Source: Viola odorata
Lineage: Eukaryota > Streptophyta > Magnoliopsida > Malpighiales > Violaceae
Length of the DNA stretch: 64,000 bases
Direction: 5' to 3'
Assembly (NCBI GenBank): GCA_963691705.1
Contig: OY829541.1
Location: 47,385,661-47,449,660 of the forward strand
The notes beneath the pieces are model-generated. The model had not been told where the DNA came from. It ran no database searches and saw only the letters and a list, made by a program, of their open reading frames with translations. Position 1 is the first letter of the stretch, and each line of letters opens with the position of its first letter. Below are positions 45,653 through 55,900 of the stretch, piece after piece. The translations under genes and the position numbers were made by a program.

Positions 45653-48600
45653 ATGTGCCGAAAACCCCATGCAAATAAATGGTACTTGGATAGCGGGTGT
45701 TCGATGCACATGACGGGTGACAAGTCAAAATTCACCCATTTGAAGGAAGAAGATAGAGGAAATGTTCGATTTGGAGATAACCTTAAACGTAAAGTTTCGG
45801 GCATCGGTAAAGTTGGTCATTCTCCTTCTATTGAACATGTTTTATTTGTGCATGGTTTAAAATTTAATTTATTGAGCATTAGTCAATTGTGTGATAAAGA
45901 TTTAATTGTCATTTTTACTTCTACTCATTGTGAAGTAAGAAATGTTTTCACACGTGAGTTAATTTTCATGGGTAATCGAGTTGGAAACATTTATATGATT
46001 GATTTAAATGATATTCCTAACGATGATCATACATGCTTAAGTGCTTTAGTTGATAATTCATCTATTTGGCATAGAAGACTTGTGCATGTAGGTATGGAAA
46101 ACATTGCAAAGCTTTCTAGGAAAGAGCTTGTGAGAGGCTTACCTAAGTTGAAGTTTGAGAAGGAAGGTTTGTGTAATGCATGTCAATATGGGAAGCAAAT
46201 TAAGAGCTCCTTCAAACCTATCAAATCCGTTTCAACTTCAAGGCCACTACAACTCCTACACCTTGACTTATTTGGTCCTATGAGAACGGTAAGTGTGGGA
46301 GGTAAGAGTTATGTTTTTGTTATTGTGGATGATTTTTCTAGATTTACTTGGGTTATCTTCTTGGCTCATAAGAATGATGCATGTGAAACATTCAAACAAC
46401 TTTGCAAACGTATTCAAAATGAACAAGGTTCCAAAATTTTGAGAATTAGAAGTGATCATGGTGGTGAATTTGAAAATGGCATGTTTCAAGATTTTTGCAA
46501 TGAAAATGGTATTTTTCATAATTTTTCATGTCCTCGCACTCCTCAACAAAATGGGGTAGTTGAGAGGAAAAATAGAACATTGCAAGAAACGGCTAGAACT
46601 CTTTTAAATGAGCATAATACACCAAAATGTTTTTGGGCCGAAGCCGTTGCAACCGCATGTCATGTTTTAAATCGTGTTCTAATTCGACCTTTACTTAATA
46701 AAACTCCTTTCGAATTATGGCATGATAAGAAACCCACCATTGCATACTTTAGAGTCTTTGGATGTAAATGTTTTATTCTTAACATCAAAGATAATTTGGG
46801 CAAATTTGATGCAAAGTCGGATGAAGGTATTTTTCTTGGTTATTCTACTACTAGCAAAGCATATAGAGTTTATAATAAAAGAACTCTAGTTGTAGAAGAA
46901 TCCATGCATATTGCTTTTGATGAATCTAATCCTTTTGAAAGTGTGAAAGAGATAGATAGTGATGTAGAAGAAGATTTTGGAAGCCCTCAAGTCAATCCTC
47001 CTTCACTAGATACTCTAGAAATTCAAGAGGAGAAAGAGCTGGAGGAAGAGGTGCTTGAGAATACAAATGATGTAGAAAATCAAAATGATCAAGGCCCCTC
47101 AAGTTCCAAACCTTGGAAAATCATGGAAGCACATCCACAAGAGCAAATCATAGGTAATATCCATAGCAAAGGTATTGCTACTCGCTCTTCTCTTAGAAAT
47201 TTGAATGATCATCATGCATTTGTTTCTCAATTTGAACCAAAGAAATTTGATGATGCCTCACATGATGAATATTGGATGATTGCCATGCAAGAGGAACTAA
47301 ATCAATTTGAGCGTAATTGTGTTTGGAAATTAGTTCCTAGGCCTAGCAACCATACTATCATTGGCACCAAGTGGGTTTTTCGAAACAAACTTGATGAATC
47401 GGGAAATGTTATTAGGAATAAAGCTAGATTGGTAGCCCAAGGGTATAACCAACAAGAAGGTATTGATTTTGATGAAACATTTGCCCCCGTTGCTAGACTT
47501 GAATCCATTCGCATGTTATTAGCATTTGCATGTTTTAAAAACATTAGCTTATTTCAAATGGATGTTAAAAGTGCATTTTTGAATGGTTATATCATGGAAG
47601 AAGTGTATGTCAAACAACCTCCCGGTTTTGAAGATCCTAAATTTCCTAACCACGTTTTTAAATTGGAAAAGGCCTTATATGGTCTTAAACAAGCTCCTAG
47701 AGCTTGGTATGATCGTTTGAGTCAATTTTTATTGAAAAATGGTTTTACAATGGGAAAAATTGATTCTACACTCTTTACTAAACATGATGGTAATCATATG
47801 TTAATTGTGCAAATTTACGTTGATGATATCATTTTTGGTGCTACTAACGATTCTTTGTGCAAGGAATTTGAGAAATGTATGCATAGTGAGTTCGAAATGA
47901 GTATGATGGGAGAATTGACATTCTTCCTTGGACTTCAAATTCGACAATCTAAAGAAGGTATCTTTCTCAATCAAGCTAAATACATCAAGGATCTCCTAAG
48001 CAAATATGGATACAAAGATGTCAATGAGAGTCCTATTCCCCTTAGTCCAACCGTCAACCTCGACAAAGATGAAGATGGTAAAGATGTAGATATTACTCTA
48101 TATCGAGGTATGATTGGAAGTCTCTTATATTTAACGGCAAGTAGACCGGATATAATGTTTAGTGTTTGTCTATTTGCTCGTTTTCAATCTTGTCCTAAAG
48201 AATCTCACTTGCTTGCTTTGAAAAGAATTTTCAAATATTTGAAAGGTACTTCTAAATTAGGTCTTTGGTACCCTAAAGGGTCTAGCATTGATTTAATTGG
48301 CTATACCGATTCAGATTTTGCTGGTTCTAAAACCGATAGGAAAAGCACTAGTGGTTCATGTCAATTTTTAGGACAATGCATGGTCTCTTGGTCAAGTAAG
48401 AAACAAAATTCAGTAGCTATTTCTACCACGGAAGCTGAATATATTGCTGCCGGATCTTGTGTTTCTCAAATTTTATGGATGAAACAAACCTTAGAAGATT
48501 TTGATCTTAAGTTTTGTAAAATTCCTATCTTCTGTGATAATCTAAGTGCTATTCAATTGACCAAGAATCCTATTTGCCACTCACGAACCAAGCATATTGA

Positions 48601-48763
48601 TATAAAACATCATTTTATTCGTGATCATTTGGCTAAAGGGGACATTATGCTTGAATTTGTTGGTACTAACAAACAGCTTGCAGACATTTTCACCAAAGCT
48701 CTTGCCAAAGAACGTTTTGTGGAACTAAGACATGAAATTGGTATTTGCAATCCATTTGAGTAA
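45653..48763 (+). CDS. Sirevirus pol polyprotein, 1036 aa
   Basis: Same frame as gag, separated by TAA and TAG (45638-45652). Domains in order: aspartic protease (KWYLDSGCSMHMTGDKSKF, residues about 9-27), integrase zinc-binding HHCC (IWHRRLVHVGMENI ... CNACQYGKQ), integrase DDE core (LLHLDLFGPMRT, IRSDHGGEFENG, NGVVERKNRTLQE), reverse transcriptase (FAPVARLESIRMLLAFAC, FQMDVKSAFLNGYIMEEVYV, YVDD at residue 722) and RNase H (GYTDSDFAGSKTDRKSTSG, TEAEYIAAGSC). All catalytic motifs are present and the frame is unbroken, so the product could be active. Expression would need readthrough or re-initiation at ATG 45653. Confidence 0.95.
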   Translation: MCRKPHANKWYLDSGCSMHMTGDKSKFTHLKEEDRGNVRFGDNLKRKVSGIGKVGHSPSIEHVLFVHGLKFNLLSISQLCDKDLIVIFTSTHCEVRNVFTRELIFMGNRVGNIYMIDLNDIPNDDHTCLSALVDNSSIWHRRLVHVGMENIAKLSRKELVRGLPKLKFEKEGLCNACQYGKQIKSSFKPIKSVSTSRPLQLLHLDLFGPMRTVSVGGKSYVFVIVDDFSRFTWVIFLAHKNDACETFKQLCKRIQNEQGSKILRIRSDHGGEFENGMFQDFCNENGIFHNFSCPRTPQQNGVVERKNRTLQETARTLLNEHNTPKCFWAEAVATACHVLNRVLIRPLLNKTPFELWHDKKPTIAYFRVFGCKCFILNIKDNLGKFDAKSDEGIFLGYSTTSKAYRVYNKRTLVVEESMHIAFDESNPFESVKEIDSDVEEDFGSPQVNPPSLDTLEIQEEKELEEEVLENTNDVENQNDQGPSSSKPWKIMEAHPQEQIIGNIHSKGIATRSSLRNLNDHHAFVSQFEPKKFDDASHDEYWMIAMQEELNQFERNCVWKLVPRPSNHTIIGTKWVFRNKLDESGNVIRNKARLVAQGYNQQEGIDFDETFAPVARLESIRMLLAFACFKNISLFQMDVKSAFLNGYIMEEVYVKQPPGFEDPKFPNHVFKLEKALYGLKQAPRAWYDRLSQFLLKNGFTMGKIDSTLFTKHDGNHMLIVQIYVDDIIFGATNDSLCKEFEKCMHSEFEMSMMGELTFFLGLQIRQSKEGIFLNQAKYIKDLLSKYGYKDVNESPIPLSPTVNLDKDEDGKDVDITLYRGMIGSLLYLTASRPDIMFSVCLFARFQSCPKESHLLALKRIFKYLKGTSKLGLWYPKGSSIDLIGYTDSDFAGSKTDRKSTSGSCQFLGQCMVSWSSKKQNSVAISTTEAEYIAAGSCVSQILWMKQTLEDFDLKFCKIPIFCDNLSAIQLTKNPICHSRTKHIDIKHHFIRDHLAKGDIMLEFVGTNKQLADIFTKALAKERFVELRHEIGICNPFE

Positions 48764-49167
48764 GAATTCGAAATTTCTTGAACTCTTATTTATATGCCTA
48801 TATTAAATTGATGAATATCTATGTTTTTACATGATTATTATTAGTAAATAATATTTATAATCATATGTGCTATAAATTGCCGTAAATTGTTTTGTTTGTT
48901 TGTGCATATACGTGTTTAATGAGAATCATTTTTTCTATGCATGTATGATTTTGTTCATATAATTGATCATTGAGGAAATCAAATTGATGTAATATATTTG
49001 ATTCTTCGTACGCATGCGTTGGGCACAAAAGTCAGCGACATTTCATATCCTCGAGTTGTAATTCTTAGACCTTAAGCTGTCATTTTTGTGTTTAAATAGC
49101 CTAAGATTACACCTCTCTAGATATCCAAAATGGAAAGCTTTACCTTCAATTCCTTCGAATCTTCAAA

Positions 49168-49338
49168 ATGCTTTCGTTTGAGATGAGGATGATATTGGCC
49201 ATTTTGACATTGATGATTTCTTTCATTGCTTTTCCCCTTCTCATGCTCAAAAATTGTCCAAGAAATGTCGACTTGTTCATGTGTCCCAAGTGTCATTGCC
49301 CTCCATGTGATTGTCCTTCACCTCAATGTCATCTTTGA
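49168..49338 (+). CDS. Small membrane/cysteine-rich ORF inside the Sirevirus, 56 aa, unknown
   Basis: ATG to TGA without interruption. The N-terminus is short, then a hydrophobic segment (about residues 8-27, MILAILTLMISFIAFPLLML). The tail has seven cysteines (NCPRNVDLFMCPKCHCPPCD ... CPSPQCHL), including CPKCHCPPCDC. The order suggests a signal anchor or signal peptide followed by a possible metal- or disulphide-binding tail. It lies where envelope-like genes sit in related elements, but is far too small and unlike them. No ribosome or splicing evidence is available. It could be a captured host gene or chance. I know no named family for it. Confidence 0.45.
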   Translation: MLSFEMRMILAILTLMISFIAFPLLMLKNCPRNVDLFMCPKCHCPPCDCPSPQCHL

Positions 49339-49730
49339 TCACATCTTTGTATCGTGTATTTTATATTTTAAATGTATTTGTTCTTATACTTTGTAATGGT
49401 CTTTTAGGTTGAATAAGAGTTGTAATATTCCATTATGAAGGAATTTTAATTAGGTTTGGTTCTTGAGTATTTTCAATGTTCTAAATGTTCTCTACGTTTC
49501 GTGTAACGTGACATGTTTGTTGAATAAAAATTCTGTTTTAATTATGCATTTTTAGATTATCCATCTTTATAATCTTACTATTCATATTTGTATTTTGACT
49601 TTTGGATTGGATAATTGTTTGATCTTAATACTTGTTAAAGTATTTTTGGATTTGATCTTTGCTTGCTCCTTTATTACTCCTCATATGATCTTAATTGACT
49701 TTTCTTATTTTATTAACCCTTTTTGCTAAT

Positions 49731-49988
49731 GACAAAGGGGGAGAATAAGTTAAGGGGGAGATTGATTGGTAACGAAGCTTATAGAATGGGGAGAAAGGTA
49801 AGATTAAGGGGGAGCAAATCTTTGAAATCTTTGCTATGCTCTATGTGCACTAATGGTTTATGTAGGGGGAGCATTTATTTGGCAAAGATAGGAGATGTAA
49901 GTTTTCTCCATTTAACTTCAATTTCAATTGCTAGTTTAAAAATGTTTTGATATTAGTTTGTGGTTGTCATCATCAAAAAGGGGGAGAT
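49731..49988 (+). promoter_or_regulatory. Multiple polypurine tracts upstream of the 3' LTR
   Basis: AAAGGGGGAG (near 49735), AAGGGGGAG (49752), AAGGGGGAG (49806), AGGGGGAG (49865) and AAAAAGGGGGAGAT immediately before the LTR. The last is the expected plus-strand primer. Repeated tracts are a known Sirevirus character. Confidence 0.85.
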
Positions 49989-51083
49989 TGTTAGCCCAAG
50001 GGCAACTTACTCTTGTTTTGATGATTTTAGACACACAAACTAATTAATAATACTAATGCAATTTGAAGTTAAAATGTGTGTAGTTTGCGATGGAATAAAT
50101 AAGAGGCAACAAATCAAGATATCGCAAGCTAGAAGATCAAGTGTACATTAGGACTTTAAACGTGTAAGTATGATTCTAATTAGCACTTGATTTATGTTCG
50201 ATAATACCTCAAGGAGAGTGTCAAAAGATTTTTTACACGAAAAATAAATTTTGGAAAAAGAGTTTTTGATTTCACTGTAGCAACGGAGAGTTTCACTGTA
50301 GCAACGGGAATGAATAGTTCACCGTAGCAACGGATAGACTTGCTGTAGCAACGGATAGGTTCACTGTAGCAACGGATAGGTTCACTGTAGCAACGGATAG
50401 ATTCACTGTAGCAACGGATAGTTTTCACTGTAGCAATGAATAGTTTTTCACTGTAGCAAACGGATAGTTTTTGGCTCCAACGGCTATAAACGGTCACAAA
50501 TCTTTTGACACTATAAATACTCATCTAAGATGAGTTATATGAAGATAAGAAAGCATTTTACAAGTTACACATATACAAATTTCATTTACAAACTCTCTTA
50601 ATCAAAGTTTTACAACGTAAGCTTCACATATCGGTTTTCAACCATTCTTGCGTCTTTCAATTCGAGTTTGGATCGCTTTCTTCTTGAGGTAATATTGTTC
50701 ATTTATTGGTGTTGATTATTAAATCATACATAGTTTATTTGTACACCAATTTGTGTTGCCATTTCACAATTCTCTTGTCAAGTTTATTGATTGTGATAGG
50801 TTGTGATTGAGCCCGGAAAAATCACTTGTAAGGTTTATTGGTTGAGCCCGCAAAAACCAAGGTGTAAGGTTTGAGTTGAACCCGTAAAAACTCAAGGTAA
50901 ATAACGAAGTGTTCGTTATTCAAAATCCTAAGGGTGAAGCTCTTAGGTAGTGGAGTACAATTCATTGAGGAATTGGAACCACTATAACTCGTGTTTTTAC
51001 TTTCTATTTCCGCACTCTTAATTCCTTACTCTTTGTGTTAAGATTTTATTTGCCTATTCACCCCCCCTCTAGGCCGTTTATCA
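49989..51083 (+). repeat. 3' LTR of the Sirevirus (1095 bp)
   Basis: Nearly identical to the 5' LTR. The 23-bp length difference comes mainly from the minisatellite (9 versus 10 units) and a 3-bp change near 50988. Confidence 0.95.
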
Positions 51084-51091
51084 AAGTGTAC

Positions 51092-51155
51092 CGCCACGTG
51101 GCTGCCACGTCGACTATCCACATATGCAGATGTCCACGTCACCATGCCACGTGGC
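51092..51155 (+). promoter_or_regulatory. ACGT-core (G-box-like) cluster in left MULE TIR
   Basis: Four ACGT cores within 57 bases: GCCACGTGGC (51094), GCCACGTCGA (51105), TCCACGTCAC (51134) and GCCACGTGGC (51147). Such cores are bound by plant bZIP and some bHLH factors. The same cluster is present inverted in the right TIR (57135-57200). Position between the element end and each gene suggests promoter use. Confidence 0.65.
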
Positions 51156-51402
51156 TGTGGGGCCCTCTTCTTGTTGTCTCCTTCCTCTCTTTCTGCTTTA
51201 TTCAACATACCTTTTCCCAAAAAAACCCTAACCCTTTCATCTCCAACCACCCCAAGTCGCTCTCATCTCGCATAACAGAAACAACACAAATGCTCACTCC
51301 CAACAACCCTTTCAACACTTCAAACTTATCTCTTCTCTCCCTTAACCCTAACTTCCATTTTTAATCACGCTTCAAATCTTCCCCCTGAAATTAGAAATTA
51401 GA

Positions 51403-51906
51403 ATGAAGCGCTCGACATCCTCCTCAAGGTCCTCATGCTCCAACACTAAGTCGCGCAAAGTGAATCACCGAAAAACTTACACAATCTCAACGATTGGGCA
51501 AAAACTAGTGTTGGATTATGAAGGGCCAGAAGTTAGGTGTTATTGTGGAAAGAAGGCTCCGCTTTGGGCTTCTTGGACCGATGTCAATCCAGGTAGGAGA
51601 TTTGTGACATGCGCCTTCTTCAATCGATATAATTTCCACAGTTGGGTTGATGAAGAGATGTAAGATCGGGCTAAAGATGTGATTATTGGACTGAGGAATA
51701 GGGAGAAAGAATTGCTGGTGGCCATGGATATGTTAGTTGATGAGAGTGAAGAATTGAGGCAGAGGGAGGCTACATTGGACGTTATGGTTAAGATGTTGAA
51801 GAACGATGCAACAAATTTGAAAGAGCAGAATGACAGACTTCGAAGAAAACTGTGGTTTATGGTATTTTGTTTGACTATTTGTATGTTTATGTATTTTTCG
51901 ATCTGA
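51403..51906 (+). pseudogene. MULE second ORF: GRF zinc finger, coiled coil and C-terminal membrane segment, one stop
   Basis: The frame starts MKRSTSSSRSSCSNTK. A GRF-type zinc finger follows (about residues 45-85: RCYCGKKAPLWASWTD, GRRFVTCAFF, FHSWVDEEM). A TAA at 51661-51663 interrupts directly after this domain. The same frame continues with a heptad-like coiled coil (LRNREKELLVAMDMLVDESE) and ends in a hydrophobic segment LWFMVFCLTICMFMYFSI. Without the stop it would be about 167 aa. Small plant GRF/coiled-coil/membrane proteins are common, and GRF fingers bind nucleic acid in other proteins. It lies convergent to the transposase within the same TIRs, as mudrB does in MuDR, but it is not related in sequence as far as I can see. 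Confidence 0.8.
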
Positions 51907-51945
51907 ATGTCATATTAGATAGCAGCATCAGTTGTTTATGAAGTG

Positions 51946-52107
51946 CAGGCTGCTTGGAGTCTGTTGGTTATTTGTCGTTGTTTTTCCAGCTTTCTTTTGG
52001 CTGGCTGTTCGTGTGTCTTGGTTGCTGTTCTGCAGCAGTGTGTGTAGTTCTGGGTCATGTTCTTCATGGCTTTCCTTAATAAAATCTTCTGCTTATTTAA
52101 AAAAAAA
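51946..52107 (+). mobile_element. Short 5'-truncated LINE copy with 18-bp TSD
   Basis: The 162-bp insert ends AATAAAATCTTCTGCTTATT plus an A-run. It is similar along its length to the last 190 bp of the LINE at 42.1-42.3 kb (shared CTGCAGCAG, CTGGGTCATGTTC, CTTAATAAAATC). It is flanked by TCAGTTGTTTATGAAGTG (51928-51945) and TCAGTTGTTTATGATGTG (52108-52125), 17 of 18 identical. This is classic target-primed insertion, here within the MULE interior just after the GRF ORF. Confidence 0.88.
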
Positions 52108-52417
52108 TCAGTTGTTTATGATGTGTTGATGGGTTATTATACTGTCACTTTTATTGATTTTTCACAAATAAAGATTGATTGCACTAAAGGAAAAACTCTA
52201 ATCTTGCTACTCGATTGGGTTCATAGGTTAAGATTTAAGTTTCCATTCCAGCGAAGTTCCAAACTTGTTTGTGGTTGAAATTTAGAAATGGAATAAACGA
52301 GAAAACATGGATATATTACTTGAAACAACACTTTGGTTATCGGCTTGGAGGATGATTCTGCGACAACCACTAAAATTCAAGGTAGTATCTTCCATTACAT
52401 AAAGAAACAATTAATGT

Positions 52418-52677
52418 CATCAAAAGTATCTTCCATTCTAACAGAAACTGCAGAAGAAAGATGCCAAAAGAAGCTGCAAGTAACATTCAGCAACCTTCAC
52501 AAAATCTACAACCTTAGTTTGGTTTCCTTAGCATACTGCACATACTACATCAAAAGTATCTTCCATTCTAACAGAAACTACATAAGAAAGATGTCAAAAG
52601 AAGCTTTAAGTAACATGCATCAGTCTTCATAAAATCTACCACCGTAGTTTGGCTTCCTTCACGCTTTGGTTTTATTT
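52418..52677 (+). repeat. Two tandem copies of a 130-bp unit
   Basis: CATCAAAAGTATCTTCCATT begins at 52418 and again at 52548. About 110 bp of each copy align with scattered differences. It lies in the 3' untranslated zone between the two convergent MULE genes. Confidence 0.85.
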
Positions 52678-52915
52678 TTTTGCCTCCCCATAGTAGTCCC
52701 AACTCCATCTTGATACCTCAATGGTACTTTCAGTATTCTTTGAGATACCCTACCAGGCTATGCACATATCAAGATATTTTAGGTTAGATACAAATTTAAA
52801 AAACTACACATACAGTAAGAAAATAAAGATGAGTACTCACATTACATGGTGCAGGTGGTTGGTTAGGTATGGCATTATGGTTCTTAGGTGGTCTTCCCCT
52901 CTTCTTTGGTTGATT

Positions 52916-55900
52916 CTACACTGCAACTGTTTGATGAATGGGACTCGCTTGCGGTTTCTTTGCAGGTCTGCCTCTTTTCCTTTTTGGTGCTTCAGTTGGT
53001 TCTATTGGAGCAACCTCCTGGACAAATGATGTTGCTTTAGTTGAGTGTGAACCTTCTTCAGTCAACTCCTCTACGGTTAGTGGCGGCTGGGATTGTAATG
53101 GTATGATCAATGCTTCAGCTGATTCCTCTTGATGTTGATCTTGTGGCTGCACTTGTTGTGGAGGCACTGGTGCAAATGGCGCATCTGCTACTGGTGCTGA
53201 AACTGGTCCGCTTGGGGTCTCAACTGGTCCACTTGGTTTCTACAAAGCAATGAACATGTTACTATACAACTTTTATATAATGTAAAAGAAATGAATACAA
53301 GGAAATTTAAACGGACTTTTTTCTTAGGGCAACCTGCCCTATTATGCCCACGCTGAAAGCAAATCCCACAAGTAATCAACGTCCCTTTCCTCGATAATTT
53401 TATGCCCACACCAATAGCTGCCTCCCAATCTTCCAAGATTCTTTTCTTCTTGGGTCTTCCCCTTGTCTTTGTCACTTTTGGTGCTTTCACGGGACCGTTG
53501 GCAGTTTGTGGCCAAAACTTGGGGCCATTCACAGGCCTAATAGTGTACTTGTATGACTTTTGGTACATGGCCTTTGTGTAATACATACTGGTATAATGCT
53601 CCACAGTTTCCTTGTTGAATCTTATTGCACAAATTGCATGCCCACAAGGTATCCCTGTCAAGTCCCATAATCTGCAACTACATGTATTCTTAGTCAAATT
53701 GACTATGTACTTGTCAGTTAGGTCAGAAGCCCTTGCTACCTCACAACCAGTGGAACAAGCATGAAGGATCCTGAATTCTCTACTTACTACTCTATTGTCC
53801 TCAATCTTTGACCATATCCTGCCCCCAAAATCCCCCTTAAATGTATCCATAAATTTCCTCATATCATTAGTTCTCTTAATAACCAGAAGCCTAATCTTTT
53901 CTAGAAGAGAAACTATAGACTTAAACCTAGCTGCCAAGATAAAACTGTTAAAAGCTTCACACATATTATTATCCACAACATCTGATTTGCAATAAGTATT
54001 GGTGAAAAAAGGCCTTACACCAAAGCTGTGGATTAGCTTTCTCAAAGTCTTCTTGCGCCTCAGTCCCAAATTCCCCCAACTTTTTCAACTGCACCTCATA
54101 GTCTTGCCTGGTGCTAGCTTTACATGTGGCCCAAAACTGTTTTTGTAATACAGTACCACTATTCCTTTTCCTCCATTTGGCGAAGATATGACGTGCGCAC
54201 CTTCTATGTTCTGCATGTGGCATTAGGTCATGTATAGCTCTGACAAGTCCCTGTAAAATGCATTAAACAACATAAATATATTACATGTACATATAATACT
54301 ATAAGGCTGCACATACCCACCACTAGTCCTACAAACATTATATATATACGAAAATAGAAAGCATTAATAGATAACATACATGCATACCTTCTGTTGGTCA
54401 CTGCAAAATGTCCACCCACCACCAGTACCACCAGATATATTCAGGTCCCTCATCAATAATAAGAAGAACCACTTCCATGTGACCATATCTTCTTTAACGA
54501 CCACTGCCCACGCTAAAGGGTACATTTGATTATTGGCATCCCTACCAACAGCTGCCAACAATTCCCCTTTGAAAGGTCCTTTCAGGAATGCTCCATCCAC
54601 ACCTATGACAGGCCTGCAACCATTCTTAAAACCTCTCTTACATGCAGCAAAACAAACATACAATCCTTTAAACACCTTACTCCCATTAAATTCTTCAGTG
54701 TCCAATGAAATGGTGCTACCCGCATTACTCCTTCTTAGTTCTTCAGCATAGTCTTCTAGTCTCCCAAACTCCAAGTCGACATTCCCTTGCAACATTGAGA
54801 TCATCTTCCTCTTAGCCCATTGACATTGAGTCATTGAAGGTTCAACAGTCCATTTTGCATACACACCATCGCTGATCTCTTCTTGGGTCATTGACAATGC
54901 AAACAACCCCTTTTTCCTAATGAAATACTCAGTCATCACCTTGAAAGTTAGCCGTGAGCTCCTCAAAACTTCTTGACACACATCAGAATGGTCTACTTGA
55001 CAAGTCTTGACAACCCAGTCTCCACTCCTGCGATCTATGCTGCAATGAATCCTCCAATCACAATCCTTATCCTTATACTCAACCCTACACCGGTTTGCTT
55101 CATCTTTCACATACTTGATATCCCTTCGTTGATGGAGAGCTAATTTGTCTACAACCATTTTGAATTGGGCCTTCTGTAAGAACTTGAGGCCAACAAAAAA
55201 CACAAGAACTTTACTTTGTGGATTGAAAAACTTAGATCTTGCTTTCCTTCGAGTACCATGTTCACCATCAACAGTTTCCATAAAACTACCTTCATTGTTA
55301 CTGTAATTTGGTTCCCCATCAGATATATCCATGTGTACATTTGCCTGCTGATCATTACATCCTCTATCAATATTGATTGGCTCTTCAGCCTCCATCTCAG
55401 CTGCCACCTGCTCTACTCTTTTCCGTTTACTCTTCTTTGTTTTTTCCAACAGTCCCCTCAATGCATTCCTCCCATTCTGCAATTCTTCATCATCATTGTC
55501 AGTTAACTCCTCAATATTCATCAAATATTCTTCAGGGACCTGGAAACCATAGTGCATGTTCCCACGTAAAGCTACTTCAACGTCATTAGTACCTATTGAC
55601 AGTCAACACCTATGGAAATTTTTATAGATGTGTTCTAATTTTTTTTGAATATAATGATTTATTAACAAGATACTTGCAGATTAATTAAATATTAAAAAGT
55701 TCAAATTTACCACATGTGTTTAATAATAAATAAAATAACATGTGAAAGATGGGCATAGCATTACATTAATATTAAATTTATCAATTTTGTCAACTCTACA
55801 TTAAATACTACATACATGATTTATTTAACATGCAGTAGTAGTACCTTCAAAATGTCCACCCTCAACATTCAGTTCCTGCTCAGCACATTCACGTTGAACA

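Larger units (their letters stand above)
48764..49988 (+). other. Sirevirus region between pol and 3' LTR
   Basis: 1.2 kb that in Sireviruses may hold an envelope-like ORF. Here no long ORF exists. It contains a 56-codon membrane/Cys-rich ORF (49168-49338) and a cluster of polypurine tracts (49731-49990). The frame at 49723-49950 is formed by the polypurine repeats and is not counted as a gene. Confidence 0.7.
42700..51083 (+). mobile_element. Sirevirus (Ty1/copia), 8.4 kb, apparently intact coding
   Basis: LTRs 42700-43817 and 49989-51083 with TG...CA ends. The exact target duplication AAGTG is at 42695-42699 and 51084-51088. PBS-like TTGGTAGCGGAGC lies at 43819-43831. Five copies of an AGGGGGAG-type polypurine motif lie within 49731-49990. 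Long LTRs, a coiled-coil gag, gag and pol in the same frame separated by stops, a long region after pol, and multiple polypurine tracts are the known Sirevirus marks. It sits inside the left TIR of the MULE. Near-identical LTRs and open frames suggest recent insertion. Confidence 0.95.

Noticed and set aside
49723..49950. 75-codon ORF before the Sirevirus 3' LTR
   Set aside because: Formed by repeated polypurine tracts; composition is explained by the priming sequences.
52333..52632. 99-codon ORF in the MULE interior
   Set aside because: It spans the 130-bp tandem duplication and reads the repeat twice. No domain, and it lies in the 3' untranslated zone of the transposase.
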